A stretch of 64,000 nt of DNA from Kurthia sibirica (GCF_003143975.1 NZ_QFVR01000014.1:20701-84700), one strand, 5' to 3'; positions 9,239-17,908 are shown, numbered from the stretch's first letter. Notes: generated by a model not told the origin, from the sequence alone. Numbers and translations: made by a program.

Positions 9239-9991
9239 TTAGCCTTTTTCATGTAAATATTCTTCTAATGTTGAATTATTTTTATAAATTTCTTGTGCAA
9301 TCGACTGACCAACATATCTAAAATGCCATGATTCAAATTGATAACCTGTAATTTTCTCTTTACCCTCTGGATAACGCATGATGAAGCCAAAATCAGCTGC
9401 ATTTTTTGCTAACCATTTACCGGCTGCTGTATCACCAAAGCGATCGTCGGCATAATCACCAGCATTACCAATCTCACCAATATCAAAAGCTAAACCTGTT
9501 TGATGTTCTGAAAAACCGGGTCTTGCACTATAGCGATCCGCTTTTTCAGCGCCATCACGCGCTACATAATTATTATACAATGTTTCTTGGCGTTCAAAAG
9601 AGCGATACGTACTAAAAGCATCAAATGTAAAATTAGCTTTTGCTGCTTTTTTATTTAATTCATTAAAAGCTGCTCTCGCTTCAGTACTTTCTCCTGGTGC
9701 AAAGTTTTTAGGCATTGGATACATCTTATTAGCCAATAAAATACCATTCACATAATGTTCTTTTTTCGGTATTTTTTTACCAACTATATAGCCTCCTGCA
9801 TCTCTTTTCACATTTGATCCCTCACTTCCTTCGTTAGTAGCATTTTCTTTGGTTGATTTTGTACTATTTTGATATGCTGGATTGTCATTCGTATTGGGCG
9901 GATTTTTTGTTGAATCGTCGCATGCGCTCATCATTAATACCCCACCCATTATTACTATCACACGCATTGCTAAAAGGGTCTTTCCGTTCAT
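9239..9991 (-). CDS. VanY-type D-alanyl-D-alanine carboxypeptidase lipoprotein
   Basis: Secreted lipoprotein of 250 residues. Signal peptide ends in the lipobox LMMSAC with Cys24 as lipidation site, followed by a Ser/Thr/Asn-rich linker. The C-terminal part is a peptidase M15B (VanY/LdcB) domain: zinc motif SEHQTGLAFD near residue 163 and ESWHFRYV near residue 222, supplying the His, Asp and His zinc ligands. It trims the terminal D-Ala (or L-Ala in LdcB types) from stem peptides at the outer membrane face. Ribosome site GAGG at 9 nt. Not linked to any vancomycin-resistance genes. Confidence 0.9.
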   Translation of the reverse strand: MNGKTLLAMRVIVIMGGVLMMSACDDSTKNPPNTNDNPAYQNSTKSTKENATNEGSEGSNVKRDAGGYIVGKKIPKKEHYVNGILLANKMYPMPKNFAPGESTEARAAFNELNKKAAKANFTFDAFSTYRSFERQETLYNNYVARDGAEKADRYSARPGFSEHQTGLAFDIGEIGNAGDYADDRFGDTAAGKWLAKNAADFGFIMRYPEGKEKITGYQFESWHFRYVGQSIAQEIYKNNSTLEEYLHEKG

Positions 9992-10042
9992 ACATATCTA
10001 CCTCACTTCTATCTTTTTGACTAACAGAGTGGAATTATTCGC

Positions 10043-10172
10043 AAAAAAATATGATGCTATCCCTGTTATAGTTCAACTGCTATTATTCTACGCACTTGAT
10101 GATGAGCATGTTTACAGTCACATCATTTCCTGGCATATAAATTGGCAATTGCTATAGGACAGCATCATATTA
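10043..10172 (-). terminator. Long hairpin with T-tract downstream of the 81-aa membrane gene
   Basis: Arms 10049-10071 and 10152-10170 pair over about 19 bp (ATATGATGCT.TCC..TATAG) with one 4-nt bulge and an 80-nt loop. On the minus strand the distal arm is followed by TTTTTTT. It can act as the terminator for the gene at 10181-10426, but the loop is unusually large. Confidence 0.45.
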
Positions 10173-10180
10173 GACGATTA

Positions 10181-10426
10181 TTACGTAAAAAGGTTGGCAA
10201 CTAAAATTCCTGCTGAGGCTACTGCGAAAAATATTGACATATTTCTCATAAAACGAGCTTCTTTGTCATAGCCTTTTTTCGCCATATCCCTTGCTCTAAA
10301 ACTATTTGTTAATGTGAACATAATCGTAATACAAAAAACAGCCCAATTGAACTCTTTTTGTATTAGTAACACAACGGCTAAGACACTCGTAATAATAACA
10401 GCTGCTCCTGATACTATTTTCATCAT
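10181..10426 (-). CDS. Small membrane protein of unknown function (81 aa)
   Basis: I do not recognise this protein. It has three predicted membrane segments (about residues 3-20, 27-42 and 62-79) separated by a basic, charged loop (NSFRARDMAKKGYDKEARFMRN). A GGGAG motif lies about 10 nt before the first ATG; a second ATG follows directly. It has a putative terminator hairpin downstream and faces an intergenic repeat upstream. The membrane-loop-membrane layout suggests a small inner-membrane accessory protein but no function can be assigned. Confidence 0.6.
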   Translation of the reverse strand: MMKIVSGAAVIITSVLAVVLLIQKEFNWAVFCITIMFTLTNSFRARDMAKKGYDKEARFMRNMSIFFAVASAGILVANLFT

Positions 10427-10443
10427 AAAGTAAACGCTCCCTA

Positions 10444-10580
10444 TAAAAAAGAAGCTGCCTCATAAGGTTTTTCCCTTCATTGTCTTTTAAAATTCGAGCA
10501 ATAAAATCTATATAACATAGATTTTCCACCCTCAGATTTCGAGATGAAAGAAATTACGCTTTAGGGACAACTCTTAATTG
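10444..10580. repeat. Intergenic inverted-repeat element
   Basis: Left end AAGAAGCTGCCTCATAAG and right end TTAGGGACAACTCTT (reverse AAGAGTTGTCCCTAA) are imperfect inverted copies that enclose about 100 nt without a gene. It resembles small dispersed elements common between genes in Planococcaceae and separates the yidC gene from the 81-aa gene. Confidence 0.4.
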
Positions 10581-10583
10581 TAC

Positions 10584-11468
10584 TTATTTTTTCTTTTTCT
10601 TACTCGCTTTAGCTGCACGTTCTGCAGGTGTTAGCTTCGCCTTTTCAGCTGGTTCAGCTGGTTGTTCAGGTTCTGAGCTACCAAAAAGCTTTTTCTTCGG
10701 CGTTGCTACTTCACCTTCAGGAACTGGAGGTGGATATAGTTTTCTACCTAAGAATGTTTGGAAGATTAACAATGCTCCACTCACAGACCAGTATAATGGT
10801 AGCGCGGCCATACTAGAGTATGACACGAACATAATCATAATTGGTGAGATATACATCATAATTTTCATTTGTTTCTTTTGTTGTTCTGGAACAGTCCATA
10901 ATGACACTTGTGCTTGGAAGAAATAAATTGCCCCGGCAATCAGCGTCATTATTAAATCTGGTTTTCCTAATGTGAACCATAGGAACTCATGACCTTGAAC
11001 AACATCAGAATAACGAATAGCAAAGTAGAGACCCATGATAATAGGCATTTGTATAATCATTGGTAGGCAGCCCATGTTAAGTGGATTGACACCATGCTTT
11101 TTATACAGCCCCATCATTTCTTGCTGAAGAACCATTTGTTCTTCTTTCGATTTCGTTTGTTTTAGTTTCTTTTGGATAGCATCCATTTCTGGTTTTAACT
11201 TATCCATTTTAACTTTCATACCCTGTTGATTTTTGTAGTTCTTGATCATGAAGGGCATTAAAACAAGACGAACCAATACGGTGATGATTATAATCGCGCC
11301 ACCATATTCCTCTGTTAACACAGTATCACCGAAGAAATTAATTAAATAATCCATCGGTCTAACAAATGTGTTGTAGAAAAAGCCTTCTTTATTCTCAACA
11401 GAATCACATCCGGTAAGAACGAGCATAAGAAGACCAAGCATTGATACTAATCCAAGTTTCTTCTTCAA
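10584..11468 (-). CDS. yidC: Membrane protein insertase YidC/OxaA (second-type paralogue)
   Basis: YidC/Oxa1-family insertase of about 294 residues. Lipoprotein signal with LVLTGC lipobox, an extracellular N-terminal segment, five membrane helices with the conserved positive residue in the first core helix (VRLVLMPF), a cytoplasmic charged hairpin and a Lys-rich C-terminal tail. It inserts and folds membrane proteins with or without SecYEG. The TTG at 11468 has AGGTG 6 nt upstream; the longer GTG start at 11477 has no ribosome site. It is not beside rnpA/rpmH, so it is probably the YqjG/YidC2-type copy. I see no MifM-like leader ORF upstream. Confidence 0.9.
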   Translation of the reverse strand: MKKKLGLVSMLGLLMLVLTGCDSVENKEGFFYNTFVRPMDYLINFFGDTVLTEEYGGAIIIITVLVRLVLMPFMIKNYKNQQGMKVKMDKLKPEMDAIQKKLKQTKSKEEQMVLQQEMMGLYKKHGVNPLNMGCLPMIIQMPIIMGLYFAIRYSDVVQGHEFLWFTLGKPDLIMTLIAGAIYFFQAQVSLWTVPEQQKKQMKIMMYISPIMIMFVSYSSMAALPLYWSVSGALLIFQTFLGRKLYPPPVPEGEVATPKKKLFGSSEPEQPAEPAEKAKLTPAERAAKASKKKKK

Positions 11469-11563
11469 TATTTTCACCTACATCAATTTTTTAACTACAA
11501 TGAAGTATACAGTATGTTAGTACAACTAATCAAATCAAAGAAATATTCATTTTCAACTTGTTA

Positions 11564-12349
11564 CTATAGTACTCTTTCAGGTAATTGGAAGCGGAAATAT
11601 TCATGATCTAACTGATCACGAAAATGCTTTGGAGTAAGTCCTACATACTTTTTGAAAATTCTTGTGTAATAGCTTTGATTACAGAAGTGGAACTGCTCTG
11701 AGATGTTTGAAATGCTCTTATTTGTATGTCTCAAATAATATTGAGATTCTTCTACCCGGCGCACATTTAAATATTCGACTAGAGTAATGCCGACATGTTC
11801 CTTGAATATACGAGATAGATGTGATGTACTAATTGTGAAGTGTGCAGCGATATCCTCAACGGATAAGTCAGTTTCAACTTCATCATCAATATGCATAATT
11901 ACCTTATTAACTGTCTGATGTTTATACGACGGTTGCTTTCTTTCAGAAATTACGTAAATATAAAATTCAATTAGATCATCAGCAAATTGAAGAAACTCTG
12001 CATCGTTCATACGTTGATCAATCATTTCAACACATGCTGCATTGAATGCAAATGCCTTTTTAAAAGGCGCCTGATTTTCGACTAATTTACGTGTAACGAC
12101 AGACGATAAGACTACAAAATAATGACGTATTGCTCTAAAAAAGTGCTTACCAGAACGTTCAGAAAGAATGTCAATTAGTTTGCTAAGTGTTTCCTTCGCT
12201 GCTTCTTCTTCCAACTGATAAATTTCTCTCACTAACTGCGCTTCAATATCAAAAAACTTTTCGATGCCCTCATAACGGTTCATCGTCTCTATTTCTTGAA
12301 AGTAGCGTTTAGAAATTGCTTCAGAAATCGAATATTGGTGTTGTAGCAT
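11564..12349 (-). CDS. AraC-family transcriptional regulator
   Basis: Protein of 261 residues with a C-terminal AraC/XylS double helix-turn-helix (about residues 165-255): VEDIAAHFTISTSHLSRIFKEH followed by the second HTH and the signature ISEQFHFCNQSYYTRIFKKYVGLTPK. The N-terminal 150 residues are helical and show no cupin or response-regulator pattern, so the signal is unknown. Members with this layout regulate a few metabolic or stress genes. It is transcribed away from the LytTR gene across a 440-nt AT-rich gap. Confidence 0.85.
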   Translation of the reverse strand: MLQHQYSISEAISKRYFQEIETMNRYEGIEKFFDIEAQLVREIYQLEEEAAKETLSKLIDILSERSGKHFFRAIRHYFVVLSSVVTRKLVENQAPFKKAFAFNAACVEMIDQRMNDAEFLQFADDLIEFYIYVISERKQPSYKHQTVNKVIMHIDDEVETDLSVEDIAAHFTISTSHLSRIFKEHVGITLVEYLNVRRVEESQYYLRHTNKSISNISEQFHFCNQSYYTRIFKKYVGLTPKHFRDQLDHEYFRFQLPERVL

Positions 12350-12791
12350 AGGCTCCCCATCTTTCTAAAATATTACGCATTTTGTAATAACCCACTTATT
12401 ACTATATAACGAAAATAGTAATATGAAAATAGTTTTATACCTTTTGTCAGATAAAATGTAAAAATTTATAAAATAGTTCGTTATACTTAGTTCTTTCATT
12501 GCAAAAATACCTGTTTTTTATAAAAATTATACAATATTATCAATAAAAGGGAAAGCGCTTTATCAAAATTTTTTATCATTTTTATTTTATTTTTTTCGAT
12601 TTACATTATTTTTTTCGGCTTAAAAATGTTATTTTCAAGCGTTTTCCACATCATTTTTTTGCCATTATTTTTTTTTTTTATTAATCTGATAATTTTCTTT
12701 ACTTAATTTTAGTTATAATCTGTAGTAAAATGTTTAAACAGTGTGTAAAATAAGAATTTGAGAACATATGAAAGAAACGAGGTATGAATTA
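12350..12791. other. AT-rich intergenic region with a cre-like palindrome
   Basis: About 440 nt with no ORF of note between divergent araC-type and lytTR-type genes. The main feature is GGGAAAGCGCTTTATC near 12548-12563, whose core GAAAGCGCTTT resembles a CcpA cre site but misses the first T and the terminal CA. Long T and A tracts follow (12590-12680). A promoter for the LytTR gene should lie near 12710-12735. Confidence 0.35.
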
Positions 12792-13442
12792 ATGGATCCA
12801 AGATCAATCGAAGAATTGATAGAGGTTATTAAGGAGTTTTTCCCAGACAATACATCAATCGTTGTTTCAGACACGAAGGAATATTTATACTATCAGCCAA
12901 GCAAGAAAATTGATTTAAAAATCAAACCCGGCGATGCGATTCCTGAAGGCTCAGCAACACATAAAGCATTAGATTATGGTCAAAAGATCAATTCATTTAT
13001 TGAACCTGATGTTTTCGGCGTGCCATACTATGGTATGAGTATACCGCTGATGGAAGAAGGCGAAGCTAAAGGTGCTATCACGGCCATCTTCCCACAAAAA
13101 CCATCACCATTCCTAACAAATTATATTACGATTAAAATTGATGATTGCTGGTATCCTGTAAAACACAATGAAGTGATCTATCTAGAAACACAGCTTCGTA
13201 AAACTTTTGTCAAAACAATGTCAAAAGAAGGTTATCACCGCTTGAACTTAAGTGATTTAGAATTATTCTTATCACCAGACACATTTATTCGTTGTCACCG
13301 TTCATACATTGTCAACATCGATTTTATCGATGAAATTCAACCAGATTCACATTCAACATTCTTACTAATTATGAAGGACGGCACTCGTATTCCAGTCAGC
13401 CAGCGTTATGCTAGTTACTTCCGCCGCTCTTTAGGGTTCTAA
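12792..13442 (+). CDS. LytTR-type one-component transcriptional regulator
   Basis: C-terminal LytTR DNA-binding domain (about residues 115-215, with EVIYLETQLRKTFVKT, FIRCHRSYIVNIDFID and GTRIPVSQRY). The N-terminal ~110 residues look like a small PAS/GAF-like sensor fold and contain no receiver domain, so it is probably not phosphorylated by a histidine kinase. The ATG at 12792 (216 aa) is preferred: GAGGT lies 8 nt upstream, while the longer start at 12768 has no ribosome site. It directly precedes the CoA-transferase gene in the same direction, a likely target; the ligand may be an organic acid or CoA-related metabolite (inference). Confidence 0.82.
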   Translation: MDPRSIEELIEVIKEFFPDNTSIVVSDTKEYLYYQPSKKIDLKIKPGDAIPEGSATHKALDYGQKINSFIEPDVFGVPYYGMSIPLMEEGEAKGAITAIFPQKPSPFLTNYITIKIDDCWYPVKHNEVIYLETQLRKTFVKTMSKEGYHRLNLSDLELFLSPDTFIRCHRSYIVNIDFIDEIQPDSHSTFLLIMKDGTRIPVSQRYASYFRRSLGF

Positions 13443-13452
13443 TATAATTTTC

Positions 13453-13493
13453 AAAAGGTCTTAGAAATCACGATGATTTCTAAGACCTTTTTT
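13453..13493 (+). terminator. Terminator after the LytTR gene
   Basis: AAAAGGTCTTAGAAATCA / TGATTTCTAAGACCTTTT stem with T-run. It isolates the regulator from the CoA-transferase gene, so the two are separate units. Confidence 0.9.
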
Positions 13494-13570
13494 ATTTAAC
13501 CATTACTCTTTTAGTCTGACCACGTAGAAAATAAATAATCATTCAAATTTCATCCTAACACTTTGTACTG

Positions 13571-13588
13571 CTAAAACCATACTAAAAC
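13571..13588 (+). promoter_or_regulatory. Direct repeat upstream of the CoA-transferase gene
   Basis: CTAAAAC occurs at 13571-13577 and again at 13582-13588, one helical turn apart, within the 314-nt gap before the CoA-transferase gene. LytTR proteins bind direct repeats spaced by about one turn, so this is a candidate operator for the neighbouring regulator; the match to the published LytTR consensus is poor. Confidence 0.3.
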
Positions 13589-13757
13589 GATAAACATTTT
13601 TCTATTTCCGTAAAGCATTTTCTCTTTAAATCCTTTTTTATCCTCTTTCATGTACTACTACGACAAAATGTGACAAATTAGTGATAAGCTCAAATAGAAA
13701 CTCAAATGCTCGATTTATTCGTTTATAAATATGTATATATAGAAGGAGAAATTCAAA

Positions 13758-15275
13758 ATGACTGCTAAAGTTGAAGAAAGATTACGTGCTTCTGCGCTTT
13801 CAAACAAGGTAATGTCCGCACAAGATGCTGCTAAACTTGTCAAAGATGGTATGACACTAGGGTTAAGCGGCTTCACTCGTGCTGGAGATGCAAAAGCTAT
13901 TCCACTAGCATTAGTTGATCGTGCAAATGCTGGAGAAAAATTCAAAGTTAATGTTTTTACTGGGGCTTCTCTTGGTTCAGACATCGACGCTAAAATGTCA
14001 GATGCTGGTATCGTCAACAAACGTTTACCATTCCAATTAGATCGCACTATGCGTGGCCATATTAATAAACAAGATATGTATTTTGTTGACCAACATTTAT
14101 CTGTAACAGCAGAATATTTACGTCAAAATGCAATTGACCCTATTGATATTGCAGTAGTAGAAGCTGTAGCCATTACCGAGGATGGTCAGTTAATACCAAC
14201 TACTTCAGTTGGTAACTCACCAATCTACGTACAATATGCAAAACAAGTCATCATCGAATTAAATCTTGCTTCATATGAAGCATTAGAAGGTATTCATGAT
14301 ATTTATGTACCTGAAGAACAAGGCAAACGTGGTGCAATTCCACTAATGAATGCTTCCGATCGTATCGGTACTATCGGTATCCCATTAGATTTTGATAAAG
14401 TAGCTGCAATTGTTTTAACAGATCAAGTAGATACGCCAACAACGATGGCTGCTATTGATGATGAAACACAACAAATTGCTGATAATATTATCGATTTCCT
14501 ACGTAATGAAGTAAAAGAAGGTCGTTTAACTGATACATTAGCACCGCTTCAATCTGGTGTTGGTTCAGTAGCCAATGCTGTACTTGGTGGAATGGTCAAC
14601 TCTGAATTCAAGGATTTAGAAGTGTATTCTGAAGTCCTTCAAGATTCTGTTTTTGATTTGATCGATGCTGGGAAAGTTAAATTTGCTTCGGGCTGTGCAA
14701 CATCACTGACAGCTGATAAATTAGACACTGTTTTTGGAAACTTAGACAAATACAAAGATAAATTATGCTTGCGCCCACAAGAAATTTCGAATCATCCTGA
14801 ACTAGTACGCCGCATGGGTCTTATTGCGATGAATACGGCTCTTGAATTCGATATTTATGGCAATGTAAACTCAACGCATGTTGCAGGTAACAAAATGATG
14901 AATGGTATTGGTGGTTCTGGTGACTTTGCCCGTGCAGCACGTATTTCGATCTTCATTACAAAATCATATGCTAAAGAAGGAAAAATTTCTTCAGTAGTAC
15001 CTTTTGTTTCACATGTTGATCACAATGAGCACGATGTTGATGTATTAGTTACCGAACAAGGTCTTGCAGATTTACGTGGTTTAGCGCCTCGTCAACGCGC
15101 TGAATTAATTATCGAAAAATGTGTACACCCTGATTACAAACCTGCACTTCTTGCTTATGTAGAAGAAGCAAACACACGTGGAGGTCAAACACCTCACGTC
15201 TTAGAAAAAGCATTCTCATTCCATACAAATCTTTCAAAATATGGTCAAATGATCGCTCCTGAGGATGAAAAATAA
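13758..15275 (+). CDS. Acetyl-CoA hydrolase / succinate (acetate) CoA-transferase
   Basis: Class I CoA-transferase of 505 residues, the normal length of the acetyl-CoA hydrolase/succinyl-CoA:acetate CoA-transferase subfamily (YgfH, AarC). The active-site Glu is in YSEVLQD near residue 292, and the CoA-binding GNVNSTHV...NGIGGSGDFARAA region is intact. It moves CoA between succinate, acetate or propionate. Strong ribosome site AGAAGGAG at 9 nt. Located behind a LytTR regulator, which suggests control by carbon or carboxylate status. Monocistronic with its own terminator. Confidence 0.92.
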   Translation: MTAKVEERLRASALSNKVMSAQDAAKLVKDGMTLGLSGFTRAGDAKAIPLALVDRANAGEKFKVNVFTGASLGSDIDAKMSDAGIVNKRLPFQLDRTMRGHINKQDMYFVDQHLSVTAEYLRQNAIDPIDIAVVEAVAITEDGQLIPTTSVGNSPIYVQYAKQVIIELNLASYEALEGIHDIYVPEEQGKRGAIPLMNASDRIGTIGIPLDFDKVAAIVLTDQVDTPTTMAAIDDETQQIADNIIDFLRNEVKEGRLTDTLAPLQSGVGSVANAVLGGMVNSEFKDLEVYSEVLQDSVFDLIDAGKVKFASGCATSLTADKLDTVFGNLDKYKDKLCLRPQEISNHPELVRRMGLIAMNTALEFDIYGNVNSTHVAGNKMMNGIGGSGDFARAARISIFITKSYAKEGKISSVVPFVSHVDHNEHDVDVLVTEQGLADLRGLAPRQRAELIIEKCVHPDYKPALLAYVEEANTRGGQTPHVLEKAFSFHTNLSKYGQMIAPEDEK

Positions 15276-15287
15276 TATTGTTTCAAT

Positions 15288-15324
15288 AAAAAGCATGGAA
15301 ATCAAATGATTTCCATGCTTTTTT
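15288..15324 (+). terminator. Terminator after the CoA-transferase gene
   Basis: AAAAAGCATGGAAATCA / TGATTTCCATGCTTTTTT stem with T-run. Confidence 0.9.
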
Positions 15325-15414
15325 CTCTTCATTCAGCTCATACTATAATCAACAGCATGCACACTATACAAGAAAGGACAGATCACACTGTATGTATGAT
15401 CTGCCCTCAGCATT

Positions 15415-15750
15415 TTATTTTTTAGCGTCTAAGCGTTCCTGTGTTTCTTCGTTATAATATTGCACAGTTGTTAGAGCACCTTCAGATACCATCTCTTTTT
15501 CTTCAAGTTGGTAATCTTTTTCTTCATCACCGGTAATACTATCATCAAATTCCGTAGGTGGTACCACCGTTGAATTGCCATTGCGTTTTTCTTGTAGCGA
15601 TGATTTTTGTGTTTCAATAAAATCATTCACCTTTGTTTTTGTACTATTAAATGCTTCTAAAGCTTTGTCTCTGTTTTCAGGTTTTCGTAAGTATGCATAA
15701 GCTCCTGCTGCCAATCCAGCTAATAATAATGATTTTTTTTTGTTTCCCAT
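15415..15750 (-). CDS. YtxH-like small protein of unknown function (111 aa)
   Basis: A short basic N-terminus is followed by a small hydrophobic segment (LLLAGLAAGAYAYL, residues 8-21) and then a charged, probably helical and disordered tail. This layout resembles YtxH-type general-stress proteins of Bacillales, but the rest does not match anything I know. The C-terminal half is acidic (DDSITGDEEKDYQLEEKEM). Ribosome site AAGGAATGAG upstream. A GGCAGATCAT / ATGATCTG-type hairpin (15376-15407) may end the transcript. Confidence 0.6.
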   Translation of the reverse strand: MGNKKKSLLLAGLAAGAYAYLRKPENRDKALEAFNSTKTKVNDFIETQKSSLQEKRNGNSTVVPPTEFDDSITGDEEKDYQLEEKEMVSEGALTTVQYYNEETQERLDAKK

Positions 15751-16111
15751 AATTTTCTCATTCCTTCCAGTTGATTCTCTTTAAAATAACTTATACCCTA
15801 GACGAAGCAAATTCAATCGTTTCCATGGTGTTTTTCATGTCATTTTTAAGATATCTTCATCAAAATTTGAAAATCCAACTTATATGTTTACTATTTAATT
15901 ATCTCATATTCTCTCTCTTTTTTCGAATGAAAGCAATGTTCTTGCGTTTCATTTATTTTCCATGTATACTAAATATAGATTCTAAAGTTAGTAATCACTA
16001 ACTATTTTACAGAATATATAACAAAGAATCTGAATTTTAGCGTGTACTATTATGTTTTTATACATGACTTTAACGCTTTTACTATTTCGTCACTATATAT
16101 TCTTCGTCTTT
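15751..16111. other. AT-rich intergenic stretch without a recognisable gene
   Basis: About 360 nt between the YtxH-like gene and an orphan terminator. Possible ORFs on the plus strand lack ribosome sites and have unlikely composition. It may carry promoters for the minus-strand gene and for a short plus-strand transcript ending at 16142. Confidence 0.4.
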
Positions 16112-16142
16112 GAGAGTAGTCGGAAGCTACTCTCTTTTTTTT
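16112..16142 (+). terminator. Orphan strong terminator upstream of the TetR gene
   Basis: GAGAGTAGTCGGAAGCTACTCTC followed by eight Ts. No plus-strand gene lies upstream within 800 nt, so it may end a small RNA or block read-through into the TetR gene. Confidence 0.7.
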
Positions 16143-16197
16143 ATACATACTATTATGCTATCATAATCATGAACAACTAAAGTTTGGAGTGGGCTAC

Positions 16198-16788
16198 ATG
16201 ACAATAAAAAAAATGTCTAAAGGCGATCTGACAAAACAACGTATTTTACTTGTTGCACAAGAGTTATTTTATAAACATGGCTTCGACTCTACCTCTACTG
16301 CATCAATCGCTAAAAAAGCAAATATCTCTGAGGCGGCGATGTACAAATATTTTAAAAGCAAAAGCAAGCTACTCATTGCCGCAGTTGAGCCTACTATAAA
16401 ACAAAGTCGTCTTGCGAAAGATTATGAACCATTATCTAATGACCAGCTTGTTGATTTATGGACAGCTGATTTATTAGATAATATTTTAGTAAATAGACCA
16501 CAGTTTACAATATTATTCACCGAAGCTGTTCGTCATCCAGAAATCTCTGAGCAATACGTCGAACAAGTATACCAACGTACAAATGGTGACAATGAACTGT
16601 TAAAAAGAATGGAAGATGGTCGTTTGAAAAAACAAGATGTCATGTTTTTCCAAATAGGTATAATCGGGGCTATTTTAGCTATGATTCAGCATCTTCATAT
16701 ACATCAACAATTAACAACATTTACTGAGATGCCAATGGCTATCCAGCTATTCGCTACCACCGCTGTAAAAGGTTATTTACTCGCATGA
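16198..16788 (+). CDS. TetR/AcrR-family transcriptional regulator
   Basis: N-terminal TetR helix-turn-helix (about residues 15-55: TSTASIAKKANISEAAMYKYFKSKSKLL) followed by an all-helical ligand domain; 196 residues. ATG 16198 is chosen because GGAG lies 8 nt upstream; the in-frame GTG at 16189 overlaps that site. No adjacent efflux gene is present in the same direction, so the target is unknown. Terminator follows. Confidence 0.85.
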   Translation: MTIKKMSKGDLTKQRILLVAQELFYKHGFDSTSTASIAKKANISEAAMYKYFKSKSKLLIAAVEPTIKQSRLAKDYEPLSNDQLVDLWTADLLDNILVNRPQFTILFTEAVRHPEISEQYVEQVYQRTNGDNELLKRMEDGRLKKQDVMFFQIGIIGAILAMIQHLHIHQQLTTFTEMPMAIQLFATTAVKGYLLA

Positions 16789-16800
16789 ACGAAAATTCTT

Positions 16801-16828
16801 ACCTTCCGACTTTCTCGGGAGGTTTTTT
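16801..16828 (+). terminator. Terminator after the TetR gene
   Basis: ACCTTCCGA-CTTTC-TCGGGAGGT stem (one mismatch) followed by TTTTT. Confidence 0.75.
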
Positions 16829-16956
16829 ACTATCGTAAAAACTTCTAAAAGAGCGTAGGCTTTTCATCGCCCTTTTGGGTACAGACTAAAATGAAATATT
16901 ACTTTTGAAGCTAGCGTTCTCACCATTTCTTTTAATAGCATGTTATTATGGACGAA

Positions 16957-16994
16957 TCTAAAAAGGCAATGAACATCAACAGCTCATTGCCTTG
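16957..16994 (-). terminator. Terminator of the DUF4064-like gene
   Basis: On the minus strand AAGGCAATGA / TCATTGCCTT stem followed by TTTAGATT, just beyond the stop codon. Confidence 0.75.
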
Positions 16995-16998
16995 CCTT

Positions 16999-17466
16999 TT
17001 AATTGTGTAATGTTTCTTTATCATGAGGATGCAGCTCATCCATTGGTTCTTTTCGTACAAAAAATAGAATGGCAGCAATATAAAATAAAATAGCCGTTAA
17101 TGTGACAACTCCAGAAAATACACCCGCCACTATTAATAGAAGGCCAATCTTTTTGTAGCTTGCACCTTTTTTCATTTGAAGCCAAGTGACAATAGCCAAT
17201 ATGATACTTACTATTAATGCACCTATAAGGACATAATTAAGCGTACTGGCTAACGGTACAATAGAATCCCAGACTTCTGTCACTTCTTCAACTGTCAACG
17301 GTTGACCCGTTGTATTTTTATTTTGTTCTTCAACGAATGTATCCAATAATAATGTATTTTCATTGATAAATTTGATGCCTACCATCAATATAATCCCTAC
17401 AATAATAAATAATAAATTGACGAGTGAAGCACTGACAATTAGTATTTTTTCTATCAGTCTATTCAA
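16999..17466 (-). CDS. DUF4064-type membrane protein
   Basis: Four predicted membrane helices with a polar extracellular loop between the first and second (residues ~35-70, including TGQPLTVEEVTEVWDS), a layout typical of DUF4064 proteins of unknown function. The reading frame can extend to an ATG at 17484, but the only good ribosome site, AAGGGG, lies 9 nt before a TTG at 17466, giving MNRLIEKIL as N-terminus (155 aa). The upstream ATGs either lack or abut this site. Ends with a charged tail (ELHPHDKETLHN). Confidence 0.72.
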   Translation of the reverse strand: MNRLIEKILIVSASLVNLLFIIVGIILMVGIKFINENTLLLDTFVEEQNKNTTGQPLTVEEVTEVWDSIVPLASTLNYVLIGALIVSIILAIVTWLQMKKGASYKKIGLLLIVAGVFSGVVTLTAILFYIAAILFFVRKEPMDELHPHDKETLHN

Positions 17467-17523
17467 TATGAACATCCCCTTCATCTAGCAGTTATTCTAC
17501 CTATTCTGTCATCAAAATATACC

Positions 17524-17578
17524 CACAAAAAAAGGCTATACTGTTTTGAACTCGTGCATCATCAAAACAGTATAACCT
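17524..17578 (-). terminator. Terminator of the small GNAT gene
   Basis: GGTTATACTGTTTTGA / TCAAAACAGTATAGCC stem on the minus strand followed by TTTTTTT. Confidence 0.85.
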
Positions 17579-17590
17579 CTCATTATTTAT

Positions 17591-17869
17591 TTACGCTTTA
17601 ATATCATCATATTCTGTTGAACGATTGAAGGCTGCCACGACATATGAGCATACTGCTTCAATTTTAAAGCCTTCTGCACGCGCATAATCGCTTACACGAT
17701 TAACTAGTTGCTTAGCAATCCCTTGACCTCGCAATGAATCATCAACAAAAGTATGTTCTACAACCAATATATCGCCTAATTGTGTCCACGAAATTTCTGC
17801 AAGTACTTTCCCGTCTTTTTCATAGATAAATGCGCCAGCACCATCTAATTGTTTTAAAGTAAATTCCAT
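17591..17869 (-). CDS. Small GNAT-family N-acetyltransferase (YjdJ/NATD1-like)
   Basis: Compact acetyltransferase of 92 residues. Contains the acetyl-CoA pyrophosphate loop as DDSLRGQGIAKQLVNRV (R/QxxGxG/A motif, about residues 42-58) and a C-terminal YVVAAFNRSTEY segment. This minimal form matches the YjdJ/NATD1 group, whose substrates are unknown. Ribosome site GGGGG at 8 nt. Separate from the neighbouring dioxygenase gene by 39 nt, so the two could be cotranscribed from the dioxygenase promoter. Confidence 0.85.
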   Translation of the reverse strand: MEFTLKQLDGAGAFIYEKDGKVLAEISWTQLGDILVVEHTFVDDSLRGQGIAKQLVNRVSDYARAEGFKIEAVCSYVVAAFNRSTEYDDIKA

Positions 17870-17908
17870 ATGGTTAGCCCCCTTTTTTTAACATTCTACC
17901 ATAATTAT

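Noticed and set aside
9882..10157. 91-codon plus-strand ORF
   Set aside because: It overlaps the vanY-like gene antisense and the long hairpin; no ribosome site.
12548..12563. Strong claim of CcpA control
   Set aside because: The palindrome lacks the outer T and CA of the cre consensus, so it is listed only as cre-like.
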